Source: JANPEZ01 sp031423155 (GTDB lineage Bacteria; Actinomycetota; UBA4738; HRBIN12). From it: DNA of 64,000 nucleotides. The stretch covers positions 1 through 64,000 of the forward strand of contig JANPEZ010000011.1 in NCBI GenBank assembly GCA_031423155.1, written 5' to 3'. The notes beneath the pieces are model-generated. The model saw only the letters and a program-made list of their open reading frames with translations. It had not been told where the DNA came from and did not search any database. The position numbers were made by a program, and so were the translations under genes. Below, in pieces: positions 44,389 through 52,765 of the stretch (positions are counted from its first letter, which is position 1; every line of letters starts with the position of its first letter).

Positions 44389-45168
44389 ATGCAGGACGTG
44401 GAGGCCGCGGAGAGGATCGCCCTTGGGTTCGTCGATGCCGAGCGCAAGCGCCGTGAGAAGGTCGTGGGCGCTGAGGTCATCGAGATCGACGGCCTCGTCT
44501 TGATGCTCGCCAATCTGCCCGATCCTCAACTGAATGGAGTGTTCGTCGAACGCGAGCCGGCCGACCCCGCGGCCGCCCTGGCCGCTGCCGAAGTTGAGTA
44601 CCGGAAGCGCCGGATGGTCTTCGGCGTAGACCTTCAGGCCGGCCGGCATCCAGCGATGGATGCCGCCGTCAGAACTACGGGGCTGCAGAGGATCCTGCAA
44701 CGTCCGGGCATGTGTTGCGATCTTGCCGGGCTCGAAGAGGCTCAGGTGCCCGAGGGCTTCGACGTCGAGAAAGTCCGCGATGAAAGGGGAGCCCGGGCGA
44801 TGGTCGATGTCGGCACGGAAGCCTTCGGCGACGATCCCGAGATCGGCGCTGCGTTCTACGGAGCCGGCGCCTTCGGCGTGCGGGACGCGAAGACCTTCGT
44901 CGCGTGGAAGGGCTCCGAACCGGTGGGCATCGCGGCGGGCTACCTGCATGAGGGAGCTGTCGGAGTCCTCGGCGTCGGCGTTCGAGAGAGCGAGCGCCGC
45001 AAGGGCTTAGGGGCCGCGATGACGGTGGTGGCGGCACGCGCGTTCGGCGAGGCCGCCGACATGGCGTGGTTGCATCCAAGCGAAAGAGCCGAGTCGATGT
45101 ACGAGCGGCTCGGGTTCCGCGCGATCGGCGATTGGGAAGTCTGGATCCGACCGGCCCCCACGGACTGA
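44389..45168 (+). CDS. GNAT acetyltransferase
   Basis: A 259-residue protein. The N-terminal 110 residues are divergent, the C-terminal half is GNAT: VGVRESERRKGLGAAMTVVAA, then PSERAESMYERLGF. ATG at 44389 follows the kinase stop by 4 nt. The third gene of the aminotransferase-kinase-GNAT operon, which could decorate the kinase product; that is inference. Confidence 0.78.
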   Translation: MQDVEAAERIALGFVDAERKRREKVVGAEVIEIDGLVLMLANLPDPQLNGVFVEREPADPAAALAAAEVEYRKRRMVFGVDLQAGRHPAMDAAVRTTGLQRILQRPGMCCDLAGLEEAQVPEGFDVEKVRDERGARAMVDVGTEAFGDDPEIGAAFYGAGAFGVRDAKTFVAWKGSEPVGIAAGYLHEGAVGVLGVGVRESERRKGLGAAMTVVAARAFGEAADMAWLHPSERAESMYERLGFRAIGDWEVWIRPAPTD

Positions 45169-45250
45169 AGTTGGACTCGTCAGGAGGGTGTGGAAAAGCC
45201 TAGGATGTTGGGAGTTCGCATCAGGCCCCCGCCCGAGGAGGACCATCGCT

Positions 45251-45460
45251 TTGGCCGACCCGTTTGGATTCCGCATCACCGAAGGAAGCACCGTTCGCGT
45301 GCAGCGACGTGGAAGGACCGTCAAGGTCATAGCCGGCTCGGCCGGCGCCAAACTCTCGGCGGCTCTCGAGGGCGCCGATGACGAGACCGTCCAAGCACTT
45401 CTTTCTCGCGCCACAGGCAACTACCGCCGCGGCAACGAGAACCTCGACCGCGCACGCTGA
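45251..45460 (+). CDS. Small hypothetical protein
   Basis: A 69-residue peptide starting with TTG at 45251, with GAGGAGG upstream at good spacing. It has FRITEGSTVRVQRRGRTVKV then an acidic helix EGADDETVQALLSRATGNYRRGNE. No signal, membrane segment or family recognised. It precedes the SRP RNA; the codon pattern is like its neighbours. It is not YbaB/EbfC. Confidence 0.55.
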   Translation: MADPFGFRITEGSTVRVQRRGRTVKVIAGSAGAKLSAALEGADDETVQALLSRATGNYRRGNENLDRAR

Positions 45461-45481
45461 TCCCTCGTCGGAGCCTGCCCG

Positions 45482-45487
45482 TATACT
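45482..45487 (+). promoter_or_regulatory. -10 element of the SRP RNA
   Basis: TATACT, a near-consensus -10 hexamer, ending 6 nt before the predicted first base of the SRP RNA (45494). No clear -35 is seen 16-18 nt upstream. Confidence 0.6.
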
Positions 45488-45493
45488 CGGCGC

Positions 45494-45772
45494 GTGACCG
45501 TGCTAGGCGGGGAGCTAGCGGTGCCCTGTACCCGCGATCCGCTTTAGCGGGGCTGAATCCCCGCCCGAGGCCCGGACGGCCCGGGGCAGCTCTCGTCACG
45601 GAGCGTTGATGGTCTGGTCCTACGCGACATCGGTCTGCGAACCCGGTCAGGTCCGGAAGGAAGCAGCCGTAAGCGGGTGCCGATGGGTGCCGTAGGGATG
45701 CCTGGCCGGAGCTACCGAACGAGGAGGCGCCTGAGCCGTTCGCCGTCGACGGCGGGTGCACGGTCACCTATC
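45494..45772 (+). ncRNA. ffs: Large-type signal recognition particle RNA
   Basis: A structural RNA of about 275 nt with the Alu domain, as in Bacillus scRNA. The first bases GTGACCGTGC (45494-45503) pair perfectly with GCACGGTCAC (45758-45767). The 5' part has the conserved GCTAGGCGGGGAGCTAGCGG, the S-domain loop GGAAGGAAGCAG (about 45656-45667) is the Ffh site. The 3' end is set by the closing helix and may be a few bases off. dnaX follows 20 nt later. Confidence 0.92.
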
Positions 45773-45792
45773 TTTGTCGCACCGGCGGAAGG

Positions 45793-47559
45793 GTGAGGGT
45801 GGAGGAGAAACAGCACCAAGCGCTCTACCGCCGTTACCGGCCGCAGACGCCCCAGGAGGTTCTGGGGCAGGACCACGTGGTCCGCGCGTTGACCGGCGCG
45901 ATCCGCGAGGGGCGTCTGGCCCACGCCTATCTCTTCTGCGGGCCGCGAGGCACGGGCAAGACCTCAACCGCGAGGATCTTGGCCAAGATGGTCAATTGCG
46001 AGAAAGGTCCGACCGCCGAGCCGTGTGGCGAGTGCCGTCAGTGCGTCGCGATCCGTGAGGGTCAGCACCTGGACGTCGTCGAGATCGACGCAGCCTCGCA
46101 CGGAGGAGTGGACGATGCGCGCGAACTGCGAGAGCGCGCGCCGACCGCTCCCGCGATGGGCCGGGAGAAGGTCTACATCATCGACGAGGCTCAGCGACTG
46201 TCGCGCGAGGCGTTCGACGCGCTGCTGAAGGTCTTCGAGGAGCCACCGCCCGGAGTGCGCTTCATCCTCGCTACGACTGAGCCCCACAAGATGCCCGCGA
46301 CGATCGTCGGACGTTGTCAGAGGTTCGACTTCCGCCGCATCACGATGGAACAACTGGCCGAGCACCTACAGACGATCGCCGCTGCGGAGAACGTCAAGCT
46401 GTCTGACTCGGCCGCACAGGCGATCGCCCGCCACTCGGAGGGGTCCGCGCGCGACGCCTTGTCGCTCCTGGATCAGGCCAGCGTTCTGGGCGGGTCGGAA
46501 GTAGGTGACGAGATCATCACCGCGTTGCTCGGAGCCCCGAGGGCCGAGGTCCAGCACGAGCTTGCGGACGCCGTGGCGATAGGTGATTCACGGACGACGT
46601 TCGAGATAGTCAACCGCCTGGTCCAAGACGGCCAAGACCTGCGGAATGTGGCCGCGCAAACGCTTGCCCACTTCCGTGACCTGCTGCTCGTGCAGACCGC
46701 ACCGGGCCAAGAAGACCTGCTGGACATCGCCGCCGATCGATACGAGCACTTGCGGGCGCAAGCCGCGAAGTTCACACCGGGCGAGATAGCTCGGGTGATC
46801 GGCCTGTTGTTGGCAGCGCAGAACGACATGAGATGGACCACATCGCCTCGGTTGTCTTTGGAGCTTGCTCTCGTTCGCGCGACGCTGCCCGAGACCGATC
46901 CGTCCCCTGCTGGGGTCGTTTCTCGTCTTGAACGTCTTGAGCGGTTGGCGAATCTTGACGTGGGACGCGGGGGGGCCGTTGCTCCGCTTGCCAGTCTGGT
47001 CCCAACCCCGCTCCGCAACGGCCCCCCCGCTGCGGCTCCTGCGGACGACCCCCCCGCCGGTCAGGAACCGGCTCCTGCGGTTCCCGTGGTGGAGGATCCT
47101 TCGAAGGCCGAGCCCGAAGCGGAACCCGAAGCCAAGCCCGAAGCCAAACCCGCTCACAGGCCGCAGGCTGCTGATGCGGGGTCGGTGGATACGGTCTTCT
47201 TGCGGCGGTCTTGGCCGTCTTTGATCGAGCATCTCGGGGGGCAGCGGCAGCAGATCTTGAAGGCTCTGCTTGAGAGCGCGACCGTCGCTTCTTATGACGG
47301 GGAGACGCTCGAGTTGGCGTTTCCACCGGATCGGACCTTCGGAGTTAGGAAGGTGTCGGACCGGGCCGAGGAGTTGCGGGCTGCGCTGGGGGAGTTGTTC
47401 GGGGTGCGGCCTCAGATCGTCTGCATCGTTCGCGATCCTGTTGGCGGAGTCGTCGAGACCCTCATCGAGGAGGAGGACCCTCCCTCTGAGGAAGAGGCTC
47501 TGCGGCGGATCCAGGCCGAGCTCGGTGCGCAGGTTTCCGGCGAAACGAAGCCGGAGTAG
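45793..47559 (+). CDS. dnaX: DNA polymerase III subunit gamma/tau
   Basis: A 588-residue clamp-loader ATPase. YRRYRPQTPQEVLGQDHVV, Walker A GPRGTGKTS, zinc Cys set in NCEKGPTAEPCGECRQC, Walker B YIIDEAQRLS, and GRCQRFDFRR near the arginine finger. C-terminal Ala/Pro/Glu/Lys linker with an EPEAKPEAKP repeat (about 440-455), then a conserved tail resembling tau. The start is GTG 45793 or 45799. recR starts 2 nt after its stop. Confidence 0.93.
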   Translation: MRVEEKQHQALYRRYRPQTPQEVLGQDHVVRALTGAIREGRLAHAYLFCGPRGTGKTSTARILAKMVNCEKGPTAEPCGECRQCVAIREGQHLDVVEIDAASHGGVDDARELRERAPTAPAMGREKVYIIDEAQRLSREAFDALLKVFEEPPPGVRFILATTEPHKMPATIVGRCQRFDFRRITMEQLAEHLQTIAAAENVKLSDSAAQAIARHSEGSARDALSLLDQASVLGGSEVGDEIITALLGAPRAEVQHELADAVAIGDSRTTFEIVNRLVQDGQDLRNVAAQTLAHFRDLLLVQTAPGQEDLLDIAADRYEHLRAQAAKFTPGEIARVIGLLLAAQNDMRWTTSPRLSLELALVRATLPETDPSPAGVVSRLERLERLANLDVGRGGAVAPLASLVPTPLRNGPPAAAPADDPPAGQEPAPAVPVVEDPSKAEPEAEPEAKPEAKPAHRPQAADAGSVDTVFLRRSWPSLIEHLGGQRQQILKALLESATVASYDGETLELAFPPDRTFGVRKVSDRAEELRAALGELFGVRPQIVCIVRDPVGGVVETLIEEEDPPSEEEALRRIQAELGAQVSGETKPE

Positions 47560-47561
47560 GC

Positions 47562-48155
47562 GTGTACGAGGGGCCGATACAAGATCTGGTCGATCAACTC
47601 GCACGGCTTCCGGGCATCGGGCCGAAGTCGGCGCAGCGGTTGGCGTTCTGGCTGGTCAAGCAGCCGGTCGACGACGCGAAGCGCCTGGCACAGTCGATCG
47701 TCACCGCCAAGGAGCGCATCTTCTTCTGTCGCGAGTGCGGCAACGTCGCCGAGGGTGACCTCTGCCGGATCTGCCGCGACGAGTCACGCACCCGCACCGT
47801 GATCTGCGTGGTTGAGGAGCCGAAAGACGCCGCCACCATCGAGAAGGCCTCCATCGTGAAGGGCCGCTACCACGTGCTCGGCGGGGCCATCAGCCCTCTC
47901 GACGGGATCGGCCCCGAAGACCTTCGGGTGCAAGAGCTGCTCGATCGCGTCGAGCGCGACCAAGTAGAAGAGGTCATCCTGGCGACGAACCCGAACCTCG
48001 AGGGAAACGCGACGGCGATGTACGTCGCCGCTCTGCTCAAGCCGATCGGGGTTCGCGTCACGCGACTGGCAAGCGGACTTCCCGTCGGCGGGGACCTGGA
48101 GTACGCCGACGAGGTGACCCTCTCCCAGGCCCTCGAGGGTCGCCGAGAGATGTGA
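47562..48155 (+). CDS. recR: Recombination mediator protein RecR
   Basis: A 197-residue RecR. The helix-hairpin-helix LPGIGPKSAQRLAF, zinc finger CRECGNVAEGDLCRIC and Toprim part VICVVEEPKDAATIE and VILATNPNLEGNATAMY are all present. Works with RecF/RecO in gap repair. GTG at 47562 is 2 nt past the dnaX stop. YbaB/EbfC, which commonly lies between dnaX and recR, is absent here. Confidence 0.95.
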   Translation: MYEGPIQDLVDQLARLPGIGPKSAQRLAFWLVKQPVDDAKRLAQSIVTAKERIFFCRECGNVAEGDLCRICRDESRTRTVICVVEEPKDAATIEKASIVKGRYHVLGGAISPLDGIGPEDLRVQELLDRVERDQVEEVILATNPNLEGNATAMYVAALLKPIGVRVTRLASGLPVGGDLEYADEVTLSQALEGRREM

Positions 48156-48721
48156 ACGCGCGAACGCCGGACGTGTTCGCCGTCTCTAACCGGGCGCTGT
48201 GTCTGTACGCGTTCACCCGGCGCGGGGTCATCGAGTTGGCCTTGGGTGAGTTCGGTCACGATCCTCGACGGGTTGCACAGGCCGAGACCGCGCGCCGCGA
48301 GACCGCCGGCTGGCTCGACGCCCACGACCTTCGTGCTCACCTGACCGAAGTCGAGCGAAGCCTTTTGGTGGCCGGCTCGGGCACCTGGCCGCCTGCCGCC
48401 GTCACCGACTCGATGTGGCGCAAGGAGGCTCTCGGCGTACTGCTGTGGTCGCTCAAACACCTCGACGACATGCCGCCGTTCGGAGCCGAGTTCGTTCAGC
48501 AGTCGCTGGATGAGGCGATCGTGCGGTACGGCTCGGTGGATTCGTTCAGAGCCGCCGGCTCGCTCCGCGGTGGCGGCGACATCGAGAAAGCCTGGCAGGA
48601 GGCCGACGCTTGGCACGCGGCGACCGACGGCGCGACGGGGGAAGACGCCGCGCTCGCCTCGGCCGCCGCCGAACGGACGCTGGCCCTCAGCTGGCTGCGC
48701 GGCGGCGCCTGGAGCGGATGA
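48152..48721 (+). CDS. DUF4272-type protein
   Basis: A 189-residue cytosolic protein of unknown function. ALCLYAFTRRGVIEL and the tail of E-rich and W-rich motifs (LRAHLTEVERSLL, SMWRKEALGVLLWSLKHLD) match the layout of DUF4272 proteins. GTG start overlaps the recR stop (GTGA), so it is translationally coupled. Its 3' end overlaps the convergent DUF4349 gene by 35 nt. Confidence 0.72.
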   Translation: MNARTPDVFAVSNRALCLYAFTRRGVIELALGEFGHDPRRVAQAETARRETAGWLDAHDLRAHLTEVERSLLVAGSGTWPPAAVTDSMWRKEALGVLLWSLKHLDDMPPFGAEFVQQSLDEAIVRYGSVDSFRAAGSLRGGGDIEKAWQEADAWHAATDGATGEDAALASAAAERTLALSWLRGGAWSG

Positions 48722-49757
48722 CCAGCCAGACCGGCAGGCCGATCAGGAAGATCGGGACCAGGTAACCGAGCCCCACGACGACCGCCGAGACCACTCCCAG
48801 GAACCCCTGCACCGACCGGTCCCAAGCGGTTCCGAGGCTCGGGTTCTTCACGGTGTCGGTCTGCTGCTGGATCTGGACGCCTTCCTCGCGAAGGTCGACG
48901 CGGATGGTCGCGGTCGAGGTCTTGTCGTTGATGACGTTCAGCTGTCCATTGATCTGTTCGATCTGAAGCTGGGTGTCCTCGAGCGCGTTCTGGATCCTCA
49001 ACGTGCCTTCGATCGTTGTGGTCTTCGCGTAGAGGCCGAAGAGGACCCTGAGCCGGCCCTTCGCGATCTTCTCGCGAGCCTGCAGGTCCACGAATTCGGC
49101 GGTGACGTCCTTGCCCTCAACGGCCGCGCGCGTGACTCGTCCGATGCTCGAGGACTTCAGCGCCGTCATCGTCTCGTCGAACTTGGCTGAGGGGACCTGG
49201 ACGACCATCGTGCCCGTTCGTGTTGCGACGGATTCTGAGAAGACGATGCCGCCGAACCTGCTCGCGATCGTGGCGACCTGGCTGGTCGCATCCGTCATCT
49301 TGTCGCGAGGTACGACCGTCGAGATGAACCCGGTCCGTGCGATCTTCGAGAGGTCCTTGGTGACGAGTCCTCCCGTCGAAGCGGTCCCTTGGCTCTGCTC
49401 GTCGGTGAGGGCGCCGTCAGCGTCGAAGGACTCGTTGCCGACGGTGTTGACCCGTTCCGCGACGCCGGAGGGTTGCGGTACAGGTGCCTTGTCGCCAGCT
49501 CCTCCGCCCGACAGGGCTTCGCCGACCGTATCGAAGGCGGACTGCGACCTTAGGGCTTCGCGGCCGTTCGTGAACCATCCGATCGAGCCAGCCAGCACCA
49601 GCACCGCCGCGGCCACTCCCACGTACTTCGTCCAGTTGCGCTCGGGCCGGGTGTCGCGCCTGCCGAGCATTCGCGGCGCATCCATCTCGCGCTCGCGCTC
49701 CGCCGCTTCCTTCAGGTCGTCTTCGAGCAGGTCTAGGAATCGGATCTTCGTGTTCAT
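48687..49757 (-). CDS. DUF4349 membrane protein, sigma-linked
   Basis: A 356-residue protein. An N-terminal cytosolic stretch of about 47 residues (rich in Glu/Arg, ends RPERNWTK), a helix at about 48-66, an outside DUF4349-like region (IARTGFISTVVPRD, FGGIVFSES, FVDLQAREKIAKGRLR, TLRIQNALEDTQLQIEQINGQL) and a C-terminal helix pair with a basic tail. Its start overlaps the ECF sigma stop by 4 nt. The N-terminus could bind the sigma factor as an anti-sigma; this is inferred from position only, as no known zinc anti-sigma motif (HxxxCxxC) is seen. Confidence 0.78.
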   Translation of the reverse strand: MNTKIRFLDLLEDDLKEAAEREREMDAPRMLGRRDTRPERNWTKYVGVAAAVLVLAGSIGWFTNGREALRSQSAFDTVGEALSGGGAGDKAPVPQPSGVAERVNTVGNESFDADGALTDEQSQGTASTGGLVTKDLSKIARTGFISTVVPRDKMTDATSQVATIASRFGGIVFSESVATRTGTMVVQVPSAKFDETMTALKSSSIGRVTRAAVEGKDVTAEFVDLQAREKIAKGRLRVLFGLYAKTTTIEGTLRIQNALEDTQLQIEQINGQLNVINDKTSTATIRVDLREEGVQIQQQTDTVKNPSLGTAWDRSVQGFLGVVSAVVVGLGYLVPIFLIGLPVWLVIRSRRRRAAS

Positions 49758-50338
49758 AGGTCGGCCTCCGCTATCTGGATACCGCGCTGTTGGAGCGTGA
49801 GGGCCAGGCCGCGAAGGCCCCGGCTCACGCGTTGGCGGGCGTTGTCCTCGGTGCACTTCAGCTTGCTGGCAACCTCTCTGTACGAGAGACCTTCGATCAC
49901 GCGCAGCCGCATCGCATCGCGTTGATCGCCGCTGAGGGTCTCGAGAGCGTCGGCGAGGGCTTCACGCAGCGGTGCGAAGTCGACGAGTTCCTCGATGCGT
50001 TCGTAGTCCTCGGATGGAAGATCGCGCTCGGGCATCCCGAGGCGCCGCCGCGCCGCCGCGTCCACGCGACCGGTGCGGAAGAACCGCCCCATCTGGTTCC
50101 GCGCTACCCCGTAGAGCCACGCCACGCCGTCCACCCCCTGGTCTCGGTAACTGCCTCGTGATGCGAATGCCTGCGCGAAGGTTTCGGCCGTGAGTTCCGC
50201 GGCCGCCTCCGGATCGAGCGTGCGCCTGGCGAAGAACCGCAGGATGTCCTGCGCGTGGCGCCGGTACAGCGCGCCGAAAGCGTCGGGATCCTCGCGGGAA
50301 TCCAGTAGCAGCTCGGTATCGGTGCGGTCCTCGGGCAT
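49754..50338 (-). CDS. ECF-family RNA polymerase sigma factor
   Basis: A 194-residue sigma-70-like factor. Region 2 (about 18-92) includes DPEAAAELTAETFAQAF and AWLYGVARNQMGRFFR (-10 recognition side), region 4 (about 132-185) the helix-turn-helix ALETLSGDQRDAMRLRVIEGLSYREVASKL. It is the first gene of the pair with the DUF4349 protein. Starts at 50338, about 150 nt from divergent lysC. Confidence 0.9.
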   Translation of the reverse strand: MPEDRTDTELLLDSREDPDAFGALYRRHAQDILRFFARRTLDPEAAAELTAETFAQAFASRGSYRDQGVDGVAWLYGVARNQMGRFFRTGRVDAAARRRLGMPERDLPSEDYERIEELVDFAPLREALADALETLSGDQRDAMRLRVIEGLSYREVASKLKCTEDNARQRVSRGLRGLALTLQQRGIQIAEADL

Positions 50339-50488
50339 GTAGCTGTGGCTCCCTCGTGGCCGATGGCGTTAACGCTCCTCGGACGAACTATGCCTTTTCG
50401 AGGTTCCCGTGTGACAGGGGATAGGTTCTCGACCCGGGCGACCCAGCTGTTACCTTGGAACCTCCGCAGGCAGAGAAGGCTGAGAAGC

Positions 50489-51721
50489 ATGCCCATCATC
50501 GTTCAGAAGTACGGCGGAACCTCGGTCGCCACGACCGAAAGGATCCAGGCCGTCGCGGACCGTGTCGTCCGTGCCAAAGAAGACGGATTCGACGTGCTCG
50601 TCGTCGTCTCCGCGATGGGCGACAGCACCGACGATCTGCTCGCCATGGCCCACCAGGTCACCCCAACTCCCGAGCCACGCGAGCTCGACATGCTCCTCAC
50701 ATCCGGCGAGCGCATCGCGATGGCCCTGCTCGCCATCGCGATCAACGCCCGGGGCTGCCGCGCCGCCAGTTACACGGGCTCGCAAGCCGGCATCATCACC
50801 GACACCGACCACGGCCGCGCCAAGATCGTCGAGATCCGCCCCACCCGCATCAAGGAATCCCTCGACGAGGGCAACGTCGTGATCGTCGCCGGATTCCAGG
50901 GCCTCTCGCACCAGTACGAGATCACCACCCTGGGCCGAGGTGGATCCGACACCACCGCCGTCGCCATGGCCGCTGCCCTGGAGGCGGAGGTCTGCGAGAT
51001 CTACACCGACGTCGAGGGCGTCTTCACCGCCGACCCTCGCCTTGAGCCCAACGCGCGCAAGGTCGACATCGTCAGCTACGAGGAGATGCTCGAACTCGCC
51101 GCAGCCGGCACGAAGGTCCTTGCCTCGCGCTCGGTCGAGTACGCTCGCAGGCACGGAGTTCGCGTCCACGTTCGCTCGTCCTTCTCCGACGAGCAGGGAA
51201 CATGGGTGCGGGAGGTGACGGACCAGGACATGGAACAAGCGCTCATATCCGGCGTCGCGCTCGACAACGACGAGGCCAAGGTGACCCTCGACGAGGTTCC
51301 CGACCGCCCCGGCGTCGCTGCCGCGGTCTTCAAAGCCGTCGCCGAAGAGGGCATCAACGTGGACATGATCGTGCAGAACGTCTCGCACCATGGGGCCACC
51401 GACCTGTCCTTCACCGTTCCGCTTGCCGACGTCCCGCGCCTCAACAACGTCGTCGAATCGGTCGTGGCCAAGATCGGTGCTGTCAGCTTCACGGTGGACG
51501 ACTCCATCGCCAAGCTCTCGCTGGTCGGCGCCGGCATGAAGTCGCATCCCGGAGTCGCGGCCGAGATGTTCGAAGCCCTTGCCGCGGAAGGCATCAACAT
51601 CCTGATGATCTCCACTTCCGCGATCCGCATCTCATGCGTCATCCGAAAGGAAGACTCCGAGCGCGCCGTCCGCGCCGTCCACGCGATGTTCAACCTGGGC
51701 GGTTCGGAAGGCGGCGAGTAG
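50489..51721 (+). CDS. lysC: Aspartate kinase
   Basis: A 410-residue aspartokinase, first step toward Lys, Thr and Met. N-terminal IIVQKYGGTSVA, kinase body LTSGERIAMALLA and TLGRGGSDTTAVA, then two ACT domains (about 265-410) for feedback control. The ATG at 50489 follows a purine-rich GAGAAGG region. An in-frame ATG at 51230 (MEQALISGVALDNDEAK) lies where the beta subunit of actinobacterial aspartokinase begins. asd follows after 2 nt. Confidence 0.95.
   Translation: MPIIVQKYGGTSVATTERIQAVADRVVRAKEDGFDVLVVVSAMGDSTDDLLAMAHQVTPTPEPRELDMLLTSGERIAMALLAIAINARGCRAASYTGSQAGIITDTDHGRAKIVEIRPTRIKESLDEGNVVIVAGFQGLSHQYEITTLGRGGSDTTAVAMAAALEAEVCEIYTDVEGVFTADPRLEPNARKVDIVSYEEMLELAAAGTKVLASRSVEYARRHGVRVHVRSSFSDEQGTWVREVTDQDMEQALISGVALDNDEAKVTLDEVPDRPGVAAAVFKAVAEEGINVDMIVQNVSHHGATDLSFTVPLADVPRLNNVVESVVAKIGAVSFTVDDSIAKLSLVGAGMKSHPGVAAEMFEALAAEGINILMISTSAIRISCVIRKEDSERAVRAVHAMFNLGGSEGGE
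51230..51721 (+). CDS. Possible internal beta-subunit frame of aspartate kinase
   Basis: An in-frame ATG at codon 248, preceded by GGAGGTG (51211-51217, 12 nt away), would produce the 163-residue regulatory subunit. The first residues MEQALISGVALDNDEAKVTL match the region where Corynebacterium and Bacillus start the small subunit. The spacing of the ribosome binding site is long, so this is a candidate only. Confidence 0.4.
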   Translation: MEQALISGVALDNDEAKVTLDEVPDRPGVAAAVFKAVAEEGINVDMIVQNVSHHGATDLSFTVPLADVPRLNNVVESVVAKIGAVSFTVDDSIAKLSLVGAGMKSHPGVAAEMFEALAAEGINILMISTSAIRISCVIRKEDSERAVRAVHAMFNLGGSEGGE

Positions 51722-51723
51722 CC

Positions 51724-52749
51724 ATGCGCGTGGCGGTCGTCGGAGCGACGGGCGCCGTCGGCCGCACCATGACCCAGATCCTCGAGGAGCGCGGGTTCCC
51801 GGTTACCGAACTCGTGCCGCTGGCATCGGCACGGAGCGCCGGTCGTCCCATCCACTTCCGCGGCGACGAGTACGTCACTCAAGAGCTTTCCCTGGAACGC
51901 CTCAAGGGCGTCGACGTCGCCCTGGTCTCAGCGGGCGCCAGCGTGTCCAAGAGCTTCATCCCCGAGGCCGCGGCCGCCGGAACCACCTGCATCGATAACT
52001 CCAGCGCCTTCCGAATGGACCCGAACGTGCCTTTGGTGGTCACCGAGGTCAACCCGGAAGCTTTGCAGGGCAACCCCAAGATCGTGTCGGTTCCCAACTG
52101 CACGACGATCACGGTGATCCTTGCCGTCGGTCCCCTCCACAGGGCGGCGGGTCTGACTTCGCTGGTGCTGTCCTCCTACCAGTCCGTCAGCGGCGCCGGC
52201 CAGAAGGGCACTCGTGAGTTGATCGAACAGATCGACAAGCTCCACGGCTCGGAAGACTCCTTGGCGCATCCCGACATCGACGCGCTCCCGGTCGGGGAGG
52301 TCTTCGGCAAGACGATCGCTTACAACGTCCTTGCCAAGGTCGGCGAGTTCGAACCCAACGGCTTCACGGGCGAGGAGAACAAGATGATGGCCGAGCCCCG
52401 CAAGATCCTTGGTCTCCCCGACCTGGAGGTTGCGGCGACGAGTGTTCGTGTCCCGGTACCCGTGGGTCACGGCTGCTCGATCATGGCCACGTTCTCGCGT
52501 CCCATCGGTCCCGAAGAGGCGCGCGAGATCCTGCGCGATGCTCCTGGGGTCGAGCTGCGTGATGACCCCGCCAACGGCGTCTACCCCTCGCCCTTGGAGG
52601 CTGCGGGTCTGGATGTCGCGCTGGTCGGGCGTATCCGTCAGGTTCCAGGCCGCTCCGACTCGCTCCTGCTCTTCAGTTGCGCGGACAACCTGCGCCAAGG
52701 CGCGGCCCTGTGTGCCGTCCACATCGCCGAGCACCTGTTTACGAGCTGA
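51724..52749 (+). CDS. asd: Aspartate-semialdehyde dehydrogenase
   Basis: A 341-residue NADPH enzyme reducing aspartyl-phosphate. VAVVGATGAVGRTM (cofactor), DNSSAFRMDPNVPLVVTEVN, catalytic VPNCTTI (C126) and VPVGHGC (His). 2 nt after the lysC stop, a typical ask-asd operon. The convergent AAA gene's stop lies 16 nt beyond. Confidence 0.95.
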   Translation: MRVAVVGATGAVGRTMTQILEERGFPVTELVPLASARSAGRPIHFRGDEYVTQELSLERLKGVDVALVSAGASVSKSFIPEAAAAGTTCIDNSSAFRMDPNVPLVVTEVNPEALQGNPKIVSVPNCTTITVILAVGPLHRAAGLTSLVLSSYQSVSGAGQKGTRELIEQIDKLHGSEDSLAHPDIDALPVGEVFGKTIAYNVLAKVGEFEPNGFTGEENKMMAEPRKILGLPDLEVAATSVRVPVPVGHGCSIMATFSRPIGPEEAREILRDAPGVELRDDPANGVYPSPLEAAGLDVALVGRIRQVPGRSDSLLLFSCADNLRQGAALCAVHIAEHLFTS

Positions 52750-52765
52750 CAGGGGCGAGCTCGGT

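Noticed and set aside
45494..45772. tmRNA
   Set aside because: No tRNA-like ends or tag; the GGAAGGAAGCAG loop and closing helix fit SRP RNA.
47106..47150. Glu-Pro-Ala-Lys repeat as a regulatory repeat
   Set aside because: Codes for the flexible linker of DnaX; simple protein low complexity.
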